Source: Sipunculus nudus
Taxonomy: Eukaryota > Annelida > Sipuncula > Golfingiida > Sipunculidae
Reading direction: 5' to 3'
NCBI GenBank assembly: GCA_026874595.1
Contig: CM049309.1
Coordinates: forward strand, 95,068,723-95,132,722
Length of the DNA: 64,000 nt
The translations under genes were made by a program, and so were the position numbers. Below are positions 24,061-56,633 of the stretch, piece after piece. The stretch's first letter is position 1; each line of letters starts with the position of its first letter. The notes beneath the pieces were generated by a model. That model was not told where the DNA came from, did not search any database, and saw only the letters and a list, made by a program, of their open reading frames with translations.

Positions 24061-25106
24061 TGAAGCCTCGGTTGTGGCCTTGTTTAGGCGGATCCATACA
24101 AATTTGGCTTAAATCACAATATTGAAAATTAAGATAAAAGATTAAAGATCCTGTTGCTCCGATATTGTCAAACCTTGGTCAAACATAAACAGAAAGGCTG
24201 TTCTCCAACACATGTAAAGTTTTATTTCTCAGTTTTACAAGAACTGTCTACACATGTTGGCCAACCGTATGAAAACTAATATTTAAAGGATTCATGAACC
24301 AACCCATTTTCTCCAAAAGGGGTCGAGACATGTAATATGAAAATATCAACAGAGTTTGTAATATGTAACATATAATATGATCGACAAGGAATCTAAATCT
24401 GCAAGTAAATATCACAAAATACATATACATTGAATCTTACGTGATCTTCCCTTTAGTAACCTCTTCATGCGACACCGTAATTTAATTTTTTTTTTAACTT
24501 TTTAATGCAAATCAAGAACATGGTGACAATGTATTATACATACTGACTATATAGATACACTCCCGTTGGATATGATTAAAATTTACTGTAAGATCATATT
24601 TCTAAGTAATGAGACAGTCTGACGTGTGATCGACTACGAATATAAAATATAAAATATTACTGGATGTATGTTATTTAACTAAAATGAAATATATCACATA
24701 ATTAACAAGAAATCAATAAATGCAGATATCTGTAAATCATTGAATAAAAGATAAACATTATATACTAGAGAACAAAAACAAAGCACAATCGTTCTTATGA
24801 CATGTTCGTATTACATTTAACGAAATTAAATTAATGTTATTCAACATCATACCACTTAAACTGCTGTTGTTAAAACTTATAACGTCTCCCCAACAGTTTA
24901 AGCGGTCAACAAAATCCTTATCAGCACCAGCTAATTGTGACCATATTTCATTAAAAACAACCAGCCATTTCTAAATTGGTATTTCTGATATTCTTTGTAT
25001 GCAGTTTGGCGTGAAATATCTATATTTCTAAGACCAATATAACGTATTTCTACATTGTTCTTTTGGTATATATAACATTTTGATTGTTGCGTACTTTGTC
25101 TCTTCT
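24061..25106 (-). other. Probable 3' UTR and flank of the EGF-repeat gene
   Basis: No coding sequence seen. A minus-strand AATAAA (TTTATT at 24221-24226) could end the transcript about 880 bases after the stop codon. That use is inferred; nearer weak signals are possible. Confidence 0.4.
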
Positions 25107-45569
<20,463 letters not shown>

Positions 45570-46660
45570 GTTGGTGTGAGGGTACTGTTAATCTGGAATG
45601 TGTACGCCCTGTGTCTGTGTGATACTCCTTGAGTATTCTTCCTGCTCGGGAAGGACCGTGTTCACGTCGGTGACCCGAGCCTGGTGCCCAATACAAAGCC
45701 GAAGTCTGTGGTACCCAGATCCCCCGGCGGGAGCTGCTGCACCCGTATACACCAAAACAAACACGCTTTGTTAGCCCGCTTTTATTCCACCGACAACACC
45801 TACCCGTGCAATACTATATTTGCTGAAGGTGTACATAAACTGTTGATTTTTACGACTTTTTTTAACAACATTGGTCTAAGTGTCAATATTTATCAGTGTC
45901 AGTCCCCTGGCTGAAGCCAAAAGATAAGGTGTATCTGGAAATGGTAGAAAGTGTTATAAAATTTGTAGAAAAAAGGTGTTCAAGTAAGTATAAATGAATA
46001 TGATCATTTGATTGAAATAAACTTTTATTAAAAAAATGGCAGTATTAACTGTAAATGGTCCTAGAGGCCGGTTCAAAAACAGTTTTAGCATTAAAATTGT
46101 GACATATGGCCATAAAATGATAAATATTTGTTAATCCATGTGACGTTCTCTTATTCTAAATCTTCTTTCATAAAGAGCAATTTTTTTTCAACAAGAGATC
46201 ACTCTCAAATGAAAATTTTTTAAATATTTTTGTTTGTTTGTTTCCTATTTAATGTTGGGATGGAATATTACACGGACTCGTGAATTATACGATATTATTT
46301 ACACACAAGTAAATGAAACCTTTAAAATTATCATGCATCTGACGCCCCAACATCCTTGTGCAGAAAGCATTACTTGTGGAATGCAGGGTGTTAGTTATCT
46401 GAAGCAAACTGTACTGACAGCTGTTGACTAACAAGCTACAGTACTGACAGTTATAGACTAACAAGCTACTGTTTCCGCTTTTGTAACTGATAACGTATTT
46501 CACGATGACGGGTTAGCCTGGCGTGACCAGCAGGCCAAACCCCAGGACAGAAATGCAAAGGACTATGTAAATTGTCTATTACGGTTAATTATCTGAATAT
46601 ATAGTAAAGAGGTTATTTTGGTAATTGTTTCCCCCAAAACAGAGGATACAATTCGGGATT
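45570..46660. other. Upstream region of the EGF-protein gene
   Basis: 45,570-45,760 is GC-richer than its surroundings and should hold the 5' UTR and the start of transcription for the minus-strand gene; no clear TATA box was found. Beyond that I see no gene. Confidence 0.4.
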
Positions 46661-47715
46661 ATGATCAGGTCACATGTGAACTACTGCGCCCTCAATTTTG
46701 GTTGACCTCTGACCTTTCCTCGCTGCCCAGCGTCCATTTGTGCGTCTGTTTCCACACTTAAACCCGCATATCTCGGGAACCGTTTAACCGATAAGGATAA
46801 CATTTTTGCACAAATGTAGCCCTTCAATAGCTTTATAACAAAAACAAAAAATTGTAGCGCCACCTGCAACCATTTTTGCACAGCGTCCATCTGCCTTTGG
46901 ATAAAATCACTGATCTCTGCATTGGTTGGACTTATCCATCTGAAATTTTGCATGTGTATACATCCTGGATAGCTTTCTTGATTTTATGACAGGTGGCGCC
47001 ACCTACATTCACGTTAACGCAACAGACATCCAGGCTCATATCTCAGGAACCGTCTGACCGATTGGGCCAAAATTTTGCAAGTGTATAGATCTCACTTAGC
47101 TCTTCATCATACGCACAACTGGTGGCGCCACCTGCAACAATTTTTGCACAGCGTCCATCTGTTCATTTGCCTTGGGATAAAATCACTCATATCTCGGCGG
47201 TGGTTTGACTTTTACCCCTGAAATTTTGCAGGTTTATTCATCCTGGACAGCTTTCTCGATTTTATGACAGGTGGGGCCACCTACATTCCCATTTACGCTG
47301 CAAATATCCAAGCTCATATCGTGGGAACCGTTTGACCGATTGGGTCAAATTTTTGCATGTGTATAGATCTCACATAGCTCTTTATCATATGCAAAACTGG
47401 AGGCAACTCCTGCGACCATTTTTGCACATCGTCCGTCTGTTTGTCTGCCGTCGGCTAAAATCACTCATATTTCAGTAGTGGTTTGACTGATCTGCCTAAA
47501 ATGTTGCATGTTTATACATCTTGGATAATTTTCTCGATTCTGTGGCACCTACATACACATTTCGACTGCAGACATACATGCTAATATGCAACACACCTCA
47601 CTCTACTCCCCTTGCCATTCAATCCATGCCTCACTTCACCCGTCCCTCTCTGATTTCGGCGGATACACGTAGTCGCTTGTCGACTACCCGTATTCTAGTT
47701 TTGTATATATTAGCA
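46660..47715 (-). repeat. Left copy of an inverted repeat pair
   Basis: Matches 51,305-52,650 in reverse complement. Outer edge CAGGTCACATGTGAAC (46,666) pairs with GTTCACATGTGACCTG (52,632); inner edge GGCGGATACACGTAGTCGCT (47,642) pairs with AGCGACTACGTGTATCCGCC near 51,340. The interior has ~280-base units with GGTGGCGCCACC and 'CATATCTCGGGAACCGT'-type segments. Confidence 0.82.
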
Positions 47716-48514
47716 CATTAATATTGTACCTGTATCTAGTTTCAGGCTAGGTTGGAAAACATATTTACGTACAAAAGCATGCTGAATCTAAAAGACGTTT
47801 ACAGCTTTAACCGATTGACACACACACCTCTTACACACACCCACACACACAGCTATTTGATCCAGAAAAAGCTTCAGGTTCCCGGCAACAATTGTGCCAT
47901 TGCCGCCAATAATAACAATCGTATTTTGAAGTATCTAATTCTCTCAGATTTACTACCCCTTTGTGTACCTTGAGGAGCCCAGGGTACAGGTTCTTTGTGT
48001 GGGATGTACTCTCCTCATGCACGGTTATGTTATATTATTTGACATCAGTTTACATTCACAGCATATATATGGCATGCAATTTTATCGAAGATGCGCGTGC
48101 TCAGAATGCAGCTATATGGAGGAAAGTTTTGAAGTCATAACAATGTCACTATCAAAATACAACGCGACTGTATACATTCATGAGCGCCCTCTTCCTGACA
48201 CGTATATAGGGACACATCCGGAAAGTGTCTTCATGGGCCTGCAAGATTACAAGTCAACCGTCCGAAGCGGAGGTATTAGATTAATGAACGCATGTAATTC
48301 TTTTGTGTAAATGCTGTGAAAATTAAATCAACAGTACTTACAGGGGGGAAATGCGCCATGATCAAAACTGGGCAAAATTTAAGGTACTGATTTTAATTTA
48401 TGCTAATAATTTGAAAAATTAATCGGATCTTATTTCAGGTATTCAATTGAATTTTGATTAAGTTATATCCTTGAAAAAGTCTCTAGCTTCAACCATTATC
48501 ATTGTAAGCGAGTA

Positions 48515-48973
48515 TGGGTGCACCCGCGCGGGTCACCGCATGCGGAGAGTCCCTTTCCGTACGTGCGGGTCCCCGCATGCGGGTGACCCATTTGTTTGGA
48601 TAAACGCATGCACTAAAAATCATAATTCATCAAATATCAGTGTAGTGTGTTAAGAAAATATTAAGTGTAAACATTTATTCTAACTGATGAGGCAGATTGA
48701 AGCGGATTAATATCGTACCTCACCACCTTAAATGGTGGCTATTTCCTGTCACAATCTAACTAGAGCTGGCCCCGGGCCGTATATCAGTGACGACTGGTCG
48801 TATATTTTTTATGCAGTTTTATAAGCTCTATCAGCTCCTGTTTTTCAAATACAAGGGCACATACCTGCTACTGATAATGCATGTAGCATCCACATGCGGG
48901 CCCGCGCAGAATACTTGTTGGATTTTAACCGTGCGGGACCCGCGCGAGGGCCCACATGTATGGAAAGGCACCC
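48515..48973. mobile_element. 459-bp insertion with TA target duplication and GC-rich inverted ends
   Basis: Compared with the related uninterrupted sequence GTGAGTAAATATATTTCCTG at 53,408, this copy reads GCGAGTA, then the insertion, then TAAATATATTTCCTG. So TA is duplicated. The insertion begins TGGGTGCACCCGCGCGGGTC and ends GGAAAGGCACCC; both ends hold related GC-rich inverted blocks (CGCATGCGG, CATGCGGGCCCGCGC). Probably a MITE of a TA-targeting superfamily such as Tc1/mariner; the superfamily is inferred from TA alone. Confidence 0.75.
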
Positions 48974-49108
48974 TAAATATATTTCCTGATTTTTTTTTTT
49001 TACAAAATGCATTATTGTCGGGCCCATAACTTTGATAAATCACGTAATACTGACCCAATTTCTGGCATGTCCATATAGAGAATATATAGAGGAATCTTTA
49101 TGCTAAAT

Positions 49109-49797
49109 TACGCTCCCGAGGCAGCGGAAATCTTGCGCTTCTAAAGAAGCAACTTACGCTGCCAGCTTTGACCGTTTATGATATATTTAGACACCAGATG
49201 GCGGTTCGTTGTCCGCTGAAAAAAAACGTGCGTATGATGTGACAAGCAGCCAACCAGATGCCAATAAATAAACACTCGACAGGCGTCCTGGCTCCGCCCA
49301 TAGCTGCGCTTCAAGCGCCGCTTGATGAGAGTTTACGGTCGAATTTTAATTGCTCCCTCTGTATCCTAGCTTCATCGACCGATTCGATTATGATATTATG
49401 ACTGTGTTAGCGTCACCATGTATCTGTTTGCAGAACTGAAACCAGCCAGCGAGGTGTGCACGCGGCCTTTGTTGTTTCGTTTCGTTTGAATTACAACTCA
49501 CCGGCCGGGTATCCTTTGTGCCCAAGGCCCTAAGCAAACCACGCTTGGATAATTCTCTTTGGGCCTGTGGCCTGTTCAGACGGTTACCGGGGCGATAAGC
49601 TGTCACTCAAAACGAAATGAACATGATTTGCTCCGTGTATTTCTCGCTTGGCTGTGTCTTCCAGCACAAGGTCTCATCTGATTGGACAAAAATACAGTGC
49701 TCCCCTCTGGTGTAGCAGTTCAGGATACGAGGTCATACATACAGCGCATACGATATAGGGAGTAGGCCTATAGTTAAAGCGCTGTGTAAAGAGCGTA
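49109..49797. mobile_element. 689-bp insertion with 9-bp target duplication
   Basis: ATGCTAAAT at 49100-49108 and again at 49798-49806 flanks it, and uninterrupted relatives (e.g. ACTAAATATGATCAAAA near 53,532) have it once. The ends TACGCTCCCG and AAAGAGCGTA share the inverted 7-mer TACGCTC. A 9-base duplication suits Mutator-like elements, though 8-9 bases also occur in other superfamilies. No transposase. Confidence 0.72.
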
Positions 49798-51304
49798 ATG
49801 CTAAATATGAACAAAAAAAATTAAGTGGTTGATTGTCCTGTTGTGTAACAATAGGTGTTTAATTTATAATTGAGCTTTTTCCATAAATACTATACAAAGC
49901 ATGTTGAATAAACTCGATAAATAGCGTCTTCTCTTTGAAATAAAATGGTGCTTGTCAAAATAATGAAATGAAACCGTTGGAGAGTGTTAAAACAAGGGAC
50001 CCATGGGTCACGGCGCTCAGCTGATCGTGATTGGACTATAAATGTTTCTCCACTGTGATACTATATTGAGTCGATAAAGCTTATGAATATCATGGACATG
50101 TTGGGCTATTATAAAGGAATGTAATGTAATATGTGAGTAAATGATAAATAAAATTACCTGGCTGATAGATTTATAGATTAAAATATAGTGGTTTATTTTT
50201 CATTTATTTAGGGGGGGGGGTTGACAATTGTGAAATATTTGAGCAAATATGAATGCAATGACAGCAGTAATAAGCAGTAGTAGAATGATGATGAGGCTAT
50301 TTGTTGAAGGATCTAAAGTGTATGGTAGTCTGCAAGCTTTCAATTTGACAGATATGATGTTATGATTAACTGTGCTGATGAAGTGATTTATGAATTTGTG
50401 ACTGTATAACACAATATCTCTTTAGTCTTGACAAGGTACATTATTGTGATGCCCACTATGTCTACATATTACACAATATTGACATAATTTCTGGCATGTT
50501 CATAGGTACCTATGGACGAATAGTTATACAAAATATTAAAGTATGAATGTATCCGAGTCATCTTGTTCTTGCTCACTGAGGCTGACTTTGGGATGTGGTT
50601 CGGAGAAGGGAAAAGTGAGGGCAGCACAAAGGTGGATGTAGAAATATTCTATTGTAATGTTTTTCATTTATATAAGAATATGAAAAGTTAAAGAGGAAAG
50701 GGGCCCTCCTACTTGGTTATAGTAAAGTTCTAAATATATGATTGCAAACTAATACTCTGACAAGACTGTCATGAAGAAAAACAGTAAAAGTTTTGAGATA
50801 CTGTGATGCATATGAAAATTTACAGATGGACAGGCAAGTGGACAGAATGGACTAAAATATTTCACTTTCAAGGGAATAATGCATTTAAGTTTATATATAA
50901 GCCTATTTTTTTAGCATATCCACTTTTTCCATTAAGAAGTTTTTATCTGAATCATGTTTTTTATTTACAGGTTTTATAAATTTTTAATAAAAAAACTGAA
51001 AATATAAGTTAAAATATTAGAATTGTTGCAAAAGTTGCAATCATTATATATACTGAGTGTAGCTCATATTGGGTCATATTATGCATACACATATATTTTA
51101 TTATTTTTAAATCATAAATGTTTAAACTGAATTTAAAAGAAAATAATGCCACAACATGGCATCTACAAGAATATTCCTTGAATCACATGTACATGCTTAA
51201 TTTTATTCACCAAAACAAAATAAAAGATTCAGTAAATTTGATAAAATAAAACACCTTTTCAAATAAAGTATACACACTGTTGGTTGAATGGGGGAAAAAC
51301 AATA

Positions 51305-52650
51305 TCATTGTGCTAACTAGAATACGGGTAGTCGACAAGCGACTACGTGTATCCGCCAAAATCTGAGAAGGACGGGTGAAGTGAGGCATGGATTGAGTGG
51401 CAGGAGGATATAGAGTTACTGTTACATATTAGAATGACTCTCTGCCTAATAAACATGATTGTAGGTGGAGCCACCTGTTATCTGAACGAGAAACTATCCA
51501 AGATGTATACATATGCAAAATTTCATGTGGAAAAGTCAAACCACTGCAGAGATATGAGTGATTATATCCCACACCAGACAAACAGATGGACACTGTGCAA
51601 AAATGGCTGCAGGTGGCGCCACCTTTTTTGTGTATGTTATAAAGCTATCCAAGGGCTACATTTGTGTAAAAAATTTTTCCTGATTGGTCAAACGGTTCCA
51701 GAGATATAAGCAATAATGTCTGCAGCGTGAACGTAAATGTAGGTGGCGCCACCTGTCATAAAATCAAGAAAGCTATCCAGGATGTATACGCATCCCGAAT
51801 TACAGGTAATTTGGTCAAACCACTGCAGAGATATGAGTGATTTTAACCCAAGGCAGACAAACAGATGGACGCTGTGCAAAAATGGGTGCAGGTGGCGCCA
51901 CCATTTTTGTGTATGTTATAAAGCTATCCAAGGGCTACATTTGAGTAAAAATTTTTTCCTGAATGGTTGAACGAGTCGGGAGATATAAGCATGGATGTCT
52001 ACAGCGTGAACTTGAATGTAGGTGGCGCCACCTGTCATAAAATCAAGAAAGCTATGCCGGATGTATACGCATGCCAAATTTCAGGTAATTTGGTCAAACC
52101 ACTGCAGAGATATGAGTGATTTTAACCTAAGGCAGACAAACAGATGGACGCTGTGCAAAAACGGCTGCAGGTGGCGCCACCATTTTTGTGTATGTTATAA
52201 GGCTATCCAAGGGCTACATTTGTGTAAAAATTTTTTCCTGATTGGTCAAACGGTTCCCGAGATATGAGCTTGGATGTCTGCAGCATTAAAGTGAATGTAG
52301 GTGGCCAAACCTGTCATAAAATCAAGAAAGTTATCCAGGATGTATATGCATGCCGAATTTTAAGTGAATTGGTCAAATCACTGCAGAGATATGAGTGATT
52401 TTAACCCAAGGCAGACAAACAGATGGACACTGTGCAAACATGGTTGCAGGTGGCGCCACTTTTTGTTGTGTATGTTATAAAGCTATCCCAGGGCTACATT
52501 TGTGTAAAAATGTTTTCCTGATCGGTCAAATGGTTCCTGAGATATGTGGGTTTATGTGTGGAAACAGCCGCACAAACGGACGCTTGGCAAAGAGGAAATG
52601 TTAGATGTCAAGGTCACTTGGTTAGGCACCAGTTCACATGTGACCTGATA
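51305..52650 (+). repeat. Right copy of the inverted repeat pair, four ~280-bp units
   Basis: Four tandem units start near 51,463, 51,741, 52,020 and 52,300 with AGGTGGCGCCACCTGTCATA then AAATCAAGAAAGCTAT(C/G)C; mid-unit is GCAGGTGGCGCCACC and TGTATGTTATAAAGCTATCC. Plus-strand frames of 70-90 codons repeat with the units but carry no known domain. Confidence 0.85.
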
Positions 52651-52746
52651 ATTTGTGTAAGTTTCGGAAAAATCCATCCAGTAGTCTCAGAGGAGTTCTC
52701 CAGAAACGAACGCGGCGGCGGCGGTGGCAGCGGAACCCGGTCAAAA

Positions 52747-52782
52747 ACATAGTATCCGCAAAACTTCGTTTTGGCGGATACA
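52747..52782. other. Near-perfect hairpin
   Basis: GTATCCGCAAAAC, a three-base loop, and GTTTTGGCGGATAC form a stem with one bulge. It lies 100 bases beyond the right copy of the inverted repeat, next to a GGCGGCGGCGGTGGCAGCGG stretch; possibly a transposon terminus. Confidence 0.65.
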
Positions 52783-52789
52783 ATTACTA

Positions 52790-54340
52790 TCCGAGTTTTA
52801 ATTTATTACTGGAATTAATAGTCAATTTCACACCTGGTGAAGTTTTTACTCTTCTGAAGTAAGGAATTACTTATCTGATGAACATCCACACTTTCATAGC
52901 AATACACCACTTTGTGGACACAATTAAATGTACACTTTAATCATTGTAACCCTGGTGGTACAATACAAAATCTAAAATGTAGCATAGCCTAGAATAAGAA
53001 TGAATCAAATACAGAAAATAATAACATTCATCTAGTTTATGCACCATCTGGCCAAGGCATGCTGCCTGGGGTGGGTTACATAATGCAAGTGAAGGCTGTA
53101 CTACTAGGTGGGCTAGATGTAAACAACACTTGACATGGTGTATGAAAACATGAATAAAAGCTATTCTTTCCAATCAATTTCTTTGAAATTTCAGATTTTA
53201 AAAGATTAAATCCTTATGTATATATGCTGTGAAAATTAAATCAACAGTGCCAAAGTTGGACAAAATTTAAGGTATTGATTTTTTATTTATGCTAATAACT
53301 TGAAAAATTTGCAAAAATCAGATCTAATTTTGGGTAAACAATTGAATCTTGATCAAATATAGTTATATTCCTGAAAAAGTCTCTAGGTTCAGCAATTCTC
53401 ATGTTAGGTGAGTAAATATATTTCCTGATTTTAAAAAAAATTGCATTATGTTTTGGCCCATAACTTCAAAATGATACCCAATACTGACCTAATTTTTGGT
53501 ATGTTCATAGAAAATGTATAAAAGAATGTGAATACTAAATATGATCAAAAACAGATCAGTGGTTTGGATATTAGGCAGCCTTGAAGTGTAACAATGGCTT
53601 TTTTTATGGAAAACAAAGTCCTTATGACCCAATTTTCGGTATGGTAGGAGATTTTGGGGACATCTAACATTATGCCAACAGCCTGGGGAGCATAGAGATG
53701 TGCACTGAATGACCTACAGTCATCAAAGTGGACTGCTTGACAATGTAAGGGAATACAACAAGAGCCTCCAAAAAAATTCAATAACTAGCCTAATTTTGCA
53801 GCTTTTACTTTCAAATTTCAGATTTAAACAGATTAAATCCTTATGTGTACATGCTGTGAAAATTAAATCCACAGTACTTACAGGAAAAAAACGTGCCATG
53901 GCCAAATTTGGGCAAAATTTAAGGTACCAATTTTATATTTTTGCCAATATTTAAAAAAATTTAACAGATTTTGATCTAATTTTTGGGTATACAATTAAAT
54001 TTTGATTAATTAAAGTTGTATTACTGAAAAAAAGTCCCTACCTCTAAAACTTTTGGTCTTAAGTGACCAAATATCTTTCCTGATTTTTTACAAAGTCCAT
54101 TATGTTTGGGCCAATAACTTTTTAAAATTAAATAATACTGACTTAATTTCTGGCATGTACATAGGAACAATATAGAGGAATATTTATGGTAAATATGAAG
54201 AAAACCAGATGAGTGGTTTTGATATTAGACAGTCCTGAAGTGTAAAAATAGATTTCTAATAAAAAATTGAGGTTTTTCCTTAATATCTCAAAGGAACGAA
54301 GTCCTATTGACCCAAATTTTGGCATGGTAGGAGATTTAAC
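52790..54340. other. Non-coding interior of the long dispersed repeat
   Basis: No gene. Contains the repeated units described for the 49,995-54,503 element. Confidence 0.5.
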
Positions 54341-54509
54341 TGTATGCCTAATTTAAGATTCTTAGGTCCAATGGTGTCGAAACGTGCCAGTCTTACGGAC
54401 GGACATCCGGACAGACGGACGGATGGACAGACACACAGACGGACGACGGACAATGGACCACGACAATAGCTTGCTCAGATGACTTATAGTCAGCTGAGCT
54501 AAAAATGAA

Positions 54510-54760
54510 CCGTACGCGATCACTGGCACCAACATAACGAGCATGAATGCCACCTGTGTTTTCCATTTCTTTTTCCGGCTTACAAACGACGTTTCAAAAC
54601 CTTGCACTTTCATATTTCGACTGCTCTTTGTTTCTGGTCTGCCGCGCATGCGCAAAATTGGATGGTGCCTTGTTACAGTAAACGGACACATACGGACCGT
54701 GTTTACTCGCGTGTTATGCAGCTGGAGTGGATGAACTGAGACCCCTGTGCTGGGAAAGTT
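54510..54760 (-). other. Possible first exon and promoter of an unknown gene
   Basis: A minus-strand open frame (54362-54691) includes MKVQGFETSFVSRKKKWK followed by a hydrophobic stretch (TQVAFMLVMLVPVIAYGSFL), like a type II signal anchor, before running into the dispersed repeat. A possible donor GTACGG occurs near 54,518. Upstream, GCGCATGCGC at 54,643 is an NRF-1-type palindrome often found in promoters. No second exon was found, so this stays tentative. Confidence 0.2.
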
Positions 54761-54837
54761 TATCTCAGAAGCTTTTGTTTTGTTAAAAAAAACGGAACTG
54801 ATAGTGTGTAAGAATAGGCATAATAATTATTTCTCCT

Positions 54838-54880
54838 GATTATGCCCCTTTCTTGACTTATAGTCAGCTGAGCTAATAAG
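54838..54880 (+). repeat. Isolated tail of the dispersed repeat
   Basis: TGACTTATAGTCAGCTGAGC followed by TAATAAG, the terminal signature of the 49,995-54,503 family without its body. Confidence 0.6.
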
Positions 54881-55429
54881 AAAAAGGCATACATGACTTT
54901 CTACATCTGTAGCCCCAGTGTTTTCGAAAAGTAACTGTATCAAATACAATAGTACAAGGAATGACGCTGAAATAAACAGCTACAGCATGTGCCAGTTCCT
55001 CCATACACATAGAGAACATATGAACTACTTTATGGCTTCCACAGGGAACCTGTCTTTGCTGGTCTTAATCTGATTTAAGGCATGGTTGCCATAGATGCCT
55101 TGATTGCATGTTGGAAGAGCCAGAAACACAAAGACCATCAATTTAATGACAACCATCATAGCTGTCCTTGTGAATTTTCAGCTTTTGATTGACATTTTGC
55201 AATTTCAGGATAACAGTATTGCTTAATCACTGGGTAGATCTAATACAGTGTATTGACTCCTGCTCTGCACATGTTATGTTACATATTAATTATCTGCTCA
55301 TAAATAATAACAAGGCCTACAGGCCTAATGCGAACCTGTGCAAAGTTTGGGAGTATGAATGTTTATTTTTAAAATTTAATATTTATCCTATTATGTCCTG
55401 CATATCTACCTAAGCCATTATGATTTCAG

Positions 55430-56130
55430 CAAAATGGACGTTTCAGACCTGCAAGTTTTGGACAAGGACATTTTAAAACTACGATGTATCAGTCAGGATA
55501 TTTTTGATATGTTCTTTTTACTAGGGAGGATTATTGGGACAGATGACAGACAATTTGGCAGCATGGTTTTGGAGAGGAACATTTCCCCTATAAAATCTAA
55601 GAAAATGCAGTTAGCCAAGAAAAAAGCAAAATCTGATAGAATTTTTTAGACGACTCATTTTTTGCAAAAAAATTGGTGATGCTAGCTCCTGCCCTTTTTG
55701 AGATAGCTATGACGCATGACGGATGTCGCCACACATTGGCATAAAATTTGGTGATGATAGCTCCAGTCGTTTCTGAGACTGAAATTTTAGTGTGCTTTTT
55801 TGGACAGTTGACTAAGTTCAACCTCCTGTAACACAACCAAAAACCTCCGAACTGGAACCATTCGAACAAACTTGAGAGAGATTGTTCCAGGCATCATTTC
55901 TGTGAAATATTTGACAATTCGGCTGGACAGTTTCAGAAAAGTAGATTTTTAAAGCTTTTTTAGCTATTTCCCTGTAAAATCTAAGAAAATGCAGTTAGAA
56001 AAAAAAAATAAACAAAATCCTATAGAGTTTTCCAGATTACTGATTATTTGCAAAAAAATTGGTGATGCTAGGCACAGCCTTATTTGAGACAGCTAATGTC
56101 AACGTACAGACAATGCACAATGCATGACGC
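55430..56130 (+). repeat. Two ~140-bp direct repeats 390 bp apart
   Basis: TCTAAGAAAATGCAGTTAG then GCAAAAAAATTGGTGATGCTAG occurs at about 55,600-55,685 and 55,982-56,070. An open frame of 71 codons (55434-55649) precedes the first copy and is not recognised. Confidence 0.65.
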
Positions 56131-56193
56131 CGCACCAACGCATAAGCTCACAAGTTTGCTAATGAAAAACAAGGCTTGAAAAATAACATTTGA

Positions 56194-56199
56194 TTTATT
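56194..56199 (-). terminator. HSDL2: Likely polyadenylation signal of HSDL2
   Basis: AATAAA on the minus strand, 190 bases after the stop codon. Use is inferred from position. Confidence 0.5.
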
Positions 56200-56388
56200 C
56201 AGATAAGTGTCATCTAATAAAACAGAACCTGCTTGTCATGATTTTCTCCCTATCTATACATATTCTCTTGTCTTCTTTTCTCTTAACATATCACAACAAC
56301 AGACTCAACATATTTATAGTCATAATTATTCATATGACAGTCAAATTTGTGCCTATTACTGTTCATTATATTGCAGTTTTTCTAAACA

Positions 56389-56633
56389 TTAGAGTTTAGA
56401 ATGCATTTTAGCCATTAATTTTTCCAGCTTCATGGCCAAGCCTAGATCCCCCTTTATTTTCAGTTTTCCGCTCATGAATGCTGCCGTTGGCTTTAAACTT
56501 CCCTGGAACATTTTTACAAAGTCGTCACTGTCCATCACCATGGTGCAATTTGCTTGTCCCTCCTGTGGCTCCCCCTGTCCCACAGCACCTGAACCATTCT
56601 TCAGGTCGAGGTACCACAGACCCTCCTCAGCCC
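56389..56633 (-). CDS. HSDL2: HSDL2 last exon: SCP2 domain and SKL terminus
   Basis: Acceptor TTTCAG, 80 codons plus TAA at 56389-56391. Contains AEEGLWYLDLKNGSG, NCTMVMDSDDFVKMFQGSLK and the SCP2 core, ending HSKL. Confidence 0.93.

Larger units (their letters stand above)
48300..49900 (+). repeat. Relict of a dispersed repeat, interrupted by two insertions
   Basis: TGCTGTGAAAATTAAATCAAC and following sequence at 48,310 match 53,228 and 53,848; continuing blocks (TTTCCTGATTTTT, CCCATAACTTTGATAA, CTGGCATGT, GCTAAATATGAACA) match 53,410-53,640 in order. Two segments absent from the matching copies are the insertions at 48515-48973 and 49109-49797. Confidence 0.75.
49995..54503 (+). mobile_element. 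Dispersed repeat, long copy with nested insertions
   Basis: Head AACAAGGGACCCATGGGTCA then CGGCGCTCAGCTGA at about 49,990; end with GGACGGACG-rich DNA and TATAGTCAGCTGAGCTAAAA at 54,503, the same termini as the 28,511-29,550 copy. The interior has roughly 600-base units (TGCTGTGAAAATTAAAT...; CCCATAACTT; GGCATG(G/T)) at 53,228 and 53,848. The right copy of the inverted repeat (51,305-52,650) lies inside. Confidence 0.55.

Noticed and set aside
51434-52604. Series of 70-90 codon ORFs with shared HCRDMSD and CRWRHHFCVCYKAIQGLHL peptides
   Set aside because: They follow the ~280-bp repeat units; the same DNA occurs inverted at 46.7-47.7 kb without conserved frames.
52747-52782. Helitron 3' end (hairpin plus CTRR)
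   Set aside because: A hairpin is present, but no CTRR follows at the right distance and no matching TC 5' end was found.
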